Part shown: positions 5,443-9,715 of the stretch, one piece after another
Layout of the letters: the number at the start of each line of letters is the position of its first letter
Numbering within the stretch: position 1 is the first letter of the stretch
Source: an uncultured Faecalibacterium sp.
Lineage (GTDB): Bacteria; Bacillota; Clostridia; Oscillospirales; Ruminococcaceae
Assembly: GCA_937917475.1 (NCBI GenBank)
Contig: CALDNF010000276.1
Coordinates: forward strand, 1 to 9,715
DNA: 9,715 bases
Reading direction: 5' to 3'
Translations under genes and position numbers: made by a program
The notes under the pieces: model-generated
Databases searched by the model: none
What the model was told of the DNA's origin: nothing
What the model saw: the letters and a program-made list of their open reading frames with translations, nothing else

Positions 5443-7671
5443 ATGGAACACGAACTGGAAAAGATCGAGGGCACGGTGGAGGACATCATCTACGAGAACC
5501 CGGACAATGGCTATGTGGTCTTTGAAGTGTCGGGCGGCGGCGTCATCACGGTGGTGTGCGGCATCGTGGGGGAACTTCACGCCGGTGTCAGCGTGGTCTG
5601 CCGGGGAAAGTATGAGAACCATGCCACCTACGGCAGGCAGTTCCATGCGCAGGAGTGCGAGACTGATATGCCCAAGGATCTGGAAGCAGTCTATGCGTTC
5701 CTTGCCAGCCGGTCCCTGCCCTATATCGGAGCTAAAACAGCGGAAAAGATCATTGATAAGTTCGGCGCACAGGCGTTGGAGGTCATTGCCAACGACCCGG
5801 CCCAGCTTACTGCAATCCCCGGAATCTCAGCGGACAAGGCCGACCGCATCCAGCAGGAGTTCAAGCGGATGTTCGGGATGCGGGAGCTCATTGCCTATCT
5901 GGCACAGTTCGAGATCAGCCCCCGGCGGGCTATGGAGGTATTCCGCACCTTTGGCCCCGGAGCTATGCAGGCCATTTCCAGCAATCCCTATCTGCTCTGT
6001 GGTGAGCCTCTGCGGCTGGATTTCCGCCACGCCGACAGCATTGCGCAATATTATCATATGGAAGGGGACTGTGAGCAGCGGCTGGAAGCGGCCTTGCTGC
6101 GCACGCTCCGCCACAACGCCAACAACGGCCACACCTGCCTGCCTCGGGGGCAGCTGGTGGATACGGCTTCCAACTTTATCCATCAGCCTCCGGAAAAGCT
6201 GGGGGATGCCCTGAACCGCTGCCTTGACCGGGAGGACCTGCGGATGCGCACCTTTGAGGGTGTGGATTATATCTATCTGCCTGACCTGCTGGCAGCGGAG
6301 GAAGACATTGCCCGCCGCCTTGGCATCCTGGTCAAAAGGGAAAAGCATACCGCCCGGGACCTTGACAAAAACATTCAGGTCTTGGAACTGACGCAGGGCT
6401 TTGCCTATGCGCCTTTGCAGAAAGAGGCTATCCGGAAAGCCATGACCGAGAACTGCCTTGTCCTCACCGGCGGTCCCGGCACCGGTAAGACCACCACGGT
6501 CAATGCCATTTTGCAGCTGCTGGAACATCAGGCGGAGCGGGTGGCTCTCTGTGCCCCTACCGGACGTGCGGCCAAGCGGCTCAGCGAGCTGACAGGTCGG
6601 AAGGCTTCTACCATTCACCGCCTTTTGGAAGTGGATTACACCGGCGGCGTGGTCAGCTTTATCCACAACGATAAAAACCTCCTCAAATGCGATGTGGTCA
6701 TTCTGGATGAGATGAGCATGGTGGACGTCCGGCTCTTTCAGGCCCTTATTGCGGCTTTGCGGTATAGCTGCCGGATCATCATGGTGGGCGACGCCGACCA
6801 GCTGCCCAGCGTGGGCCCGGGGAATATCCTCGGCGAGATCATCCGTTCACAGCTGGTGCCTACCGTCTGCCTGAACGAGATCTTCCGGCAGGCGGCCCGG
6901 AGCCTGATCGTGGAAAATGCCCACCGGATCATCTCCAACCAGCCTTTGCAGAAGGGTGGACGCACCGATGACTTTTTCTTTTTGGAGTCAGATGGCGACG
7001 CAGCGCAGAAGCTGGTATGTGATCTGGTCACCACCCGCCTGCCCCGGAGTTACGGCTTTGACCCCATCAAGGACATTCAGGTGCTCTGCCCCACAAAGCT
7101 TGGCCCCACCGGCACGCAGGCATTGAACGTAGAGCTGCAGAACCTTCTCAATCCGGCCCAGAAGGGCAAGCCCCAGCTTCAAAGTGCATCCCGGGTCTTT
7201 CGTGTCGGGGACAAGGTGATGCAGGTAAAGAACAACTATGAGATCATCTGGCAGCGGATCGGCGGGGAACAGGGAGTAGGAGCCTACAACGGCGATATCG
7301 GCATTGTGGAGTCTATCAACATGAGGGACCGTTCCATGGTAGTCCGGATGGATGACCGGCGGCTGCTCTACCCGGCCGAAAATCTCAATGAACTGGAGAT
7401 CGCTTACGCCATTACGGTCCACAAAAGTCAGGGCAGTGAGTTCCCGGCGGTGATCCTGCCGGTGGCGCAGGTGCCGCCGAGACTGTGCTACCGCAATCTG
7501 TTTTATACCGGTGTGACCCGGGCCCGGAAGCTCTGCATCGTGGCAGGCCGACGGGATGTGGTGAACCGGATGATGTCCAATGTCCGCCAGAATCTCCGAT
7601 ACAGCGGCCTTTCCCAATTACTGAGGGAAGAACTGCCGCCGGAGCAGAAATCCCTTGCGGACAAGGACTGA
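5443..7671 (+). CDS. recD2: RecD2-type ATP-dependent DNA helicase (RecD/TraA family)
   Basis: RecD2 proteins are 5'-3' superfamily 1B helicases of DNA repair that act without RecB and RecC. The 742-aa product has the expected order. An N-terminal OB-like region (~6-75, EGTVEDIIYENPDNGYVVFEV) comes first, then a helix-hairpin-helix region (~90-140, YIGAKTAEKI and IPGISADKADRI) and a linker domain. The two motor domains follow: Q-motif PLQKEAI (334-340), Walker A GGPGTGKTT (343-351), motif Ia APTGRAAKRL (371-380), Walker B LDEMS (421-425), motif III GDADQLPSVGPG (449-460), motif IV EIFRQ (479-483), motif V AITVHKSQGSEF (656-667) and motif VI YTGVTRARK (698-706). All key residues are present and length is normal. 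The ATG at 5443 follows AAGGGCGGTGAGG, with an unusually close purine run. Own promoter, so probably transcribed alone. Confidence 0.96.
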   Translation: MEHELEKIEGTVEDIIYENPDNGYVVFEVSGGGVITVVCGIVGELHAGVSVVCRGKYENHATYGRQFHAQECETDMPKDLEAVYAFLASRSLPYIGAKTAEKIIDKFGAQALEVIANDPAQLTAIPGISADKADRIQQEFKRMFGMRELIAYLAQFEISPRRAMEVFRTFGPGAMQAISSNPYLLCGEPLRLDFRHADSIAQYYHMEGDCEQRLEAALLRTLRHNANNGHTCLPRGQLVDTASNFIHQPPEKLGDALNRCLDREDLRMRTFEGVDYIYLPDLLAAEEDIARRLGILVKREKHTARDLDKNIQVLELTQGFAYAPLQKEAIRKAMTENCLVLTGGPGTGKTTTVNAILQLLEHQAERVALCAPTGRAAKRLSELTGRKASTIHRLLEVDYTGGVVSFIHNDKNLLKCDVVILDEMSMVDVRLFQALIAALRYSCRIIMVGDADQLPSVGPGNILGEIIRSQLVPTVCLNEIFRQAARSLIVENAHRIISNQPLQKGGRTDDFFFLESDGDAAQKLVCDLVTTRLPRSYGFDPIKDIQVLCPTKLGPTGTQALNVELQNLLNPAQKGKPQLQSASRVFRVGDKVMQVKNNYEIIWQRIGGEQGVGAYNGDIGIVESINMRDRSMVVRMDDRRLLYPAENLNELEIAYAITVHKSQGSEFPAVILPVAQVPPRLCYRNLFYTGVTRARKLCIVAGRRDVVNRMMSNVRQNLRYSGLSQLLREELPPEQKSLADKD

Positions 7672-7676
7672 CGGCA

Positions 7677-7705
7677 TTGCCAGCAGGGGAAAAGTATGCT
7701 ATACT
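7677..7705 (+). promoter_or_regulatory. Promoter of the MreB-like gene
   Basis: TTGCCA (7677-7682), 17 bases and TATACT (7700-7705) form a good sigma-A-type promoter whose -35 begins 6 bases after the recD2 stop codon. A second TATAAA overlaps the -10 at 7705-7710. The predicted start near 7711 leaves a leader of about 90 bases. Confidence 0.6.
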
Positions 7706-7730
7706 ATAAAATTGAATTGATATCCGCTTG

Positions 7731-7762
7731 GCCCCGGACAGAAGATGCGGCGGGGCGGTTTT
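7731..7762 (+). terminator. GC-rich leader hairpin, possible weak terminator or attenuator
   Basis: GCCCCG (7731-7736) pairs with CGGGGC (7751-7756) around a 14-base loop and is followed by GGTTTT. It lies after the predicted promoter of the MreB-like gene and before its ATG, so it could end residual recD2 read-through or attenuate the MreB-like transcript. The long loop and short T-run make it weak. Confidence 0.3.
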
Positions 7763-7799
7763 GATAGAAAAGGGCTGCAAAGAAAGGAATTGGAGATTT

Positions 7800-8825
7800 A
7801 TGGCACAGAACGATATCGGCATTGATCTGGGTACGACCACCATCATCATTGCGCAGGAAGGGCAGGGGGTTGTCCTGAACCAGCCCAGCGTCGTGGCGGT
7901 GGACACCCGCAAGAATTCGGTCTTGGAGGTAGGCGATAAGGCTCTGGCCATGGTAGGCCGCACCCCCAATTATATTTCGGCCATTTTCCCTTTGAAAGAT
8001 GGCGTCATCAGCGACCACACCATGACCCGGGAGCTGATCTGCCGGTTTGTCAATCAGGTCTACAGTTCCCACATGGTCAAGCCCCGGGTGGCGGTCTGCG
8101 TGCCCGCAGCCATTACCGGCATTGAGAGCGATGCCGTGGTGGAAGCTGTGGTGGCCGCCGGTGCACGACAGGTCTATCTGATCGACGAGCCCATTGCAGC
8201 AGCTCTTGGCTCCGGCATCGACATTACCGTACCCGATGGCCGGATGATCATTGACATCGGCGGCGGTACCACCGATATTGCAGTCCTGTCTCTGGGCGGC
8301 AAGGTCAAGGCGACCAGCGTTCGGGTGGCAGGTAACCACTACGATGACGAGATCCTCAAGCACGTCCGCAACAAGTTCAGCATTGCCATCGGCCAGCGCA
8401 CCGCTGAGGAGCTGAAAAAGAATGTGGCCTGCTGCCCCCAGAAGGCGGATTTCAATGAGACCATGGAAGTCAAGGGACGCAGCCTGCTCACCGGCCTGCC
8501 GGTACGGGTCAATGTTTCCACCAGCGACCTTTACGAGCCGGTGATGCAGCTGAGCGAGCAGATCGGCACGGCAGCCCATCAGGTTCTGGAAAAGACTCCG
8601 CCCGAGCTGGCAGGCGACATCTATCGTAACGGTGTGGTGCTTACCGGCGGCGGTGCACAGCTTCATGGCCTGACCGATTACCTCAGTCAGGAACTGAAGG
8701 TTGAAGTCACCGTTTCGCCCGACCCGGTCAACTGCGTGGCTCTGGGTACAGCCATGAGCCTTGGCATCGGCGATAAGCTGGAGACCGGATTTACCGATGC
8801 GACCCCCCGCATCGGCCGCCGCTGA
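7800..8825 (+). CDS. MreB/Mbl-like bacterial actin (divergent paralogue)
   Basis: MreB-family proteins are ATP-binding actin homologues that form filaments under the membrane and steer wall synthesis in rod-shaped cells. The 341-aa product matches the family's length. It keeps the phosphate 1 loop (Asp9, DLGTTT), GRTP (53-56), LKDGVI (65-70), the EP-A motif with Glu130 (IDEPIAAA), the phosphate 2 loop DIGGGTTD (152-159), RVAG (175-178) and the adenosine loop LTGGGAQLHG (281-290). It departs from ordinary MreB/Mbl in several places: DLGTTT for the usual DLGTAN, IDEP for IEEP, and KKNVACC (206-212) where IK.EIG is usual. No mreC, mreD or penicillin-binding gene is nearby, so this may be an accessory paralogue. 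The ATG at 7800, with TTGGAG 4 bases and AAAGGA 11 bases upstream, is preferred to an earlier in-frame TTG at 7728. Confidence 0.9.
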   Translation: MAQNDIGIDLGTTTIIIAQEGQGVVLNQPSVVAVDTRKNSVLEVGDKALAMVGRTPNYISAIFPLKDGVISDHTMTRELICRFVNQVYSSHMVKPRVAVCVPAAITGIESDAVVEAVVAAGARQVYLIDEPIAAALGSGIDITVPDGRMIIDIGGGTTDIAVLSLGGKVKATSVRVAGNHYDDEILKHVRNKFSIAIGQRTAEELKKNVACCPQKADFNETMEVKGRSLLTGLPVRVNVSTSDLYEPVMQLSEQIGTAAHQVLEKTPPELAGDIYRNGVVLTGGGAQLHGLTDYLSQELKVEVTVSPDPVNCVALGTAMSLGIGDKLETGFTDATPRIGRR

Positions 8826-8892
8826 TGGATGGAAAAAAGTTTCTGCACCTTAAATTTCATTTAAAATTCGGCATGATTTTTGTTCATACTTG

Positions 8893-8921
8893 TTGAATCG
8901 GAATGAAAAATAAGGTATAAT
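8893..8921 (+). promoter_or_regulatory. Promoter of the sodium-pump decarboxylase operon
   Basis: TTGAAT (8893-8898), 17 bases and a perfect TATAAT (8916-8921) predict a start near 8928. The flanking DNA (8850-8930) is markedly AT-rich. I see no clear terminator between the MreB-like stop at 8825 and this promoter; TTAAAT-TTC-ATTTAA (8850-8864) is a weak AT-only hairpin. Confidence 0.7.
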
Positions 8922-8935
8922 ATCTTCAAATCGCT

Positions 8936-8966
8936 TTTTGCTGCCCGGGTCGTCCGGGGGCGAAAA
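8936..8966 (+). promoter_or_regulatory. Leader hairpin upstream of the gamma-subunit gene
   Basis: CCCGG (8944-8948) and CCGGG (8954-8958) close a 5-base loop. Outer pairs GC/GC and TTTT/AAAA extend the stem across a small internal loop and one bulge. It lies within the predicted 5' leader, about 10 bases before the AGGAGG site, and no T-run follows. A role in mRNA stability or translation is possible but unproven. Confidence 0.4.
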
Positions 8967-8988
8967 TAGAAAGTATAGGAGGAAGACC

Positions 8989-9351
8989 ATGAATTTAGGT
9001 TATGATGTGATCGTTACCATAACCGGTATCGTGCTGGTGTTTCTGATCCTCGTGCTGCTGATGGCTATTATCACGCTGGAGGGTAAGATTTTTGACGCCA
9101 TGACCGGCAAAAAGGCTGCAAAGAAGGCCGAAGCTGCTGCTCCCAAGGCCGCTGCAAAGCCCGCTGCTGCAAAGCCTGTAGCTGCTGCTCCCGCACCTGC
9201 TGTTGAGGCTGGCATCCCGGGTGAAGTCGTGGCTGCGATTATGGCTGCCATCTCTGCCATGGGCAACGGCAAGTATGTCCTCAAGGCTGTGCGCCGTGGA
9301 AACAACAACTGGGGCAAGGCCGGTGTCAACGACACCACTGCACCTTTTTAA
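8989..9351 (+). CDS. Sodium-pumping decarboxylase gamma subunit (OadG family)
   Basis: This small membrane subunit holds together Na+-translocating decarboxylases of the oxaloacetate, methylmalonyl-CoA or glutaconyl-CoA type. The 120-aa product has a single N-terminal membrane helix (~8-30), the OadG-like stretch ITLEGKIFDAM (27-37), an Ala/Pro/Lys-rich flexible linker (~40-73) and a C-terminal segment. That segment contains GEVVAAIMAAISAM and YVLKAVRRGNNNWGKAG, which matches the conserved tail of the family. There is no biotin-attachment motif (AMKM-type), so it is not a biotin carrier. The ATG at 8989, 6 bases after a perfect AGGAGG, sets the start. The beta subunit follows 15 bases later, which supports the call. 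Which acid or CoA ester is decarboxylated cannot be decided without the missing alpha subunit. Confidence 0.88.
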   Translation: MNLGYDVIVTITGIVLVFLILVLLMAIITLEGKIFDAMTGKKAAKKAEAAAPKAAAKPAAAKPVAAAPAPAVEAGIPGEVVAAIMAAISAMGNGKYVLKAVRRGNNNWGKAGVNDTTAPF

Positions 9352-9366
9352 CACGGGAGGAAAAAT

Positions 9367-9715
9367 ATGTCACAGTTTATTGATACTCTGGTCGGTATTT
9401 TTACCAGCTCGGGCTTTGCTCGGTTCGGCGAGCCGGGTGGCTGGCTGTATGCAGTGATGATCTGCGTCGGCTGCTTCCTGCTTTACCTCGCCATTGTCAA
9501 GGAGTTTGAGCCCCTGATTCTGCTGCCCATGGCGTTTGGCATGATTCTGGCCAACCTGCCCGGCAGCGGCATCATCCATATGCAGTATTTCGTCGGCGAT
9601 GGCCTCGAGCACCCGATGTGGATCGAGATCCTGAACAACGGCGGTCTGGCTGATATGCTTTACATGGGCGTCAAGCTGGGCATCTACCCGCCGCTGATCT
9701 TCCTGGGCATCGGCA
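9367..9715 (+). CDS. Sodium-pumping decarboxylase beta subunit (OadB/GcdB family), 5' part
   Basis: The beta subunit is the polytopic membrane protein that decarboxylates carboxybiotin and exports Na+. Only the first 116 codons are in the window; family members are roughly 370-430 aa. Visible marks are the N-terminal amphipathic start (MSQFIDTLVGIFTSSGFARF), a first helix at ~26-43, the family motif LLYLAIVKEFEPLILLPMAFGMILANLPG (38-66), and the motif GVKLGIYPPLIFLGIG (101-116) at the edge. The start ATG follows GGGAGG by 6 bases and lies 15 bases after the gamma-subunit stop, so the two are co-transcribed. Nothing in the visible part is broken. Confidence 0.93.
   Translation, partial: MSQFIDTLVGIFTSSGFARFGEPGGWLYAVMICVGCFLLYLAIVKEFEPLILLPMAFGMILANLPGSGIIHMQYFVGDGLEHPMWIEILNNGGLADMLYMGVKLGIYPPLIFLGIG

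Noticed and set aside
5348..6214. Plus-strand frame (288 codons) overlapping the start of recD2
   Set aside because: Arg/Ser/Trp-rich translation typical of a shifted frame. It crosses the terminator and promoter and has no domain.
7728..7799. Earlier in-frame TTG start for the MreB-like gene
   Set aside because: It would add 24 residues not seen in the family, has no ribosome binding site and covers the leader hairpin. The product from 7800 begins as MreB proteins do.
7704..8666. Minus-strand frame (320 codons) opposite the MreB-like gene
   Set aside because: No family motifs and no ribosome binding site, while the plus strand carries full actin-fold motifs.
9109..9210. Ala/Pro-rich repeat in the gamma subunit as a biotin-carrier linker
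   Set aside because: The sequence after the linker is the OadG tail, with no MKM-type biotin attachment motif.
1..9715. CRISPR array, tRNA, rRNA, riboswitch or phage genes
   Set aside because: No spaced direct repeats, no cloverleaf-like or rRNA-like segments, no recognised riboswitch core and no phage structural or integrase motifs were seen on either strand by eye.

Overview
The window looks like chromosomal DNA of a gut member of the Clostridia (Oscillospirales/Ruminococcaceae), most like Faecalibacterium. This is inferred from fairly GC-rich genes with strong AGGAGG-type ribosome binding sites, a Ser/Ala-rich lipoprotein leader (lipobox LAAC), Gram-positive-type protein families and AT-rich sigma-A-like promoters. 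No search was run, so the genus is a judgement.

Region 1 (1-1226, minus strand): a two-gene unit made of a 105-aa membrane protein of unknown function followed by an ABC exporter gene. The exporter loses its family sequence within the last membrane helix and stops with no ATPase domain. The first ~75 bases of the window are foreign-looking and carry two short palindromic elements, consistent with the edge of an inserted element or a rearrangement.

Region 2 (1227-3800): a divergent control region, then a complete polar amino-acid ABC importer operon in the order lipoprotein receptor, permease, ATPase. The receptor keeps the family fold but has Ile where characterised relatives have the arginine that holds the ligand carboxylate.

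Region 3 (3801-5389): a MATE-family exporter whose apparent promoter lies upstream of, rather than downstream of, an intrinsic terminator. The gene closes with a UCCG-tetraloop terminator that overlaps the next promoter.

Region 4 (5390-8825): a RecD2-type DNA helicase, then a lone divergent MreB/Mbl-like actin homologue. Each has its own recognisable promoter.

Region 5 (8826-9715): a promoter and leader hairpin, then the start of a sodium-pumping decarboxylase operon. It holds a complete gamma (OadG-like) subunit and the N-terminal 116 codons of the beta (OadB/GcdB-like) subunit, which runs off the window. The carboxyltransferase and biotin-carrier subunits are not in view.

Most of the window is ordinary core and transport content. 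I see no CRISPR array, rRNA or tRNA, and no convincing new multi-gene system. The points most worth a second look are the broken exporter edge, the receptor lacking its arginine, the promoter-before-terminator leader of the MATE gene, and the divergent MreB paralogue.
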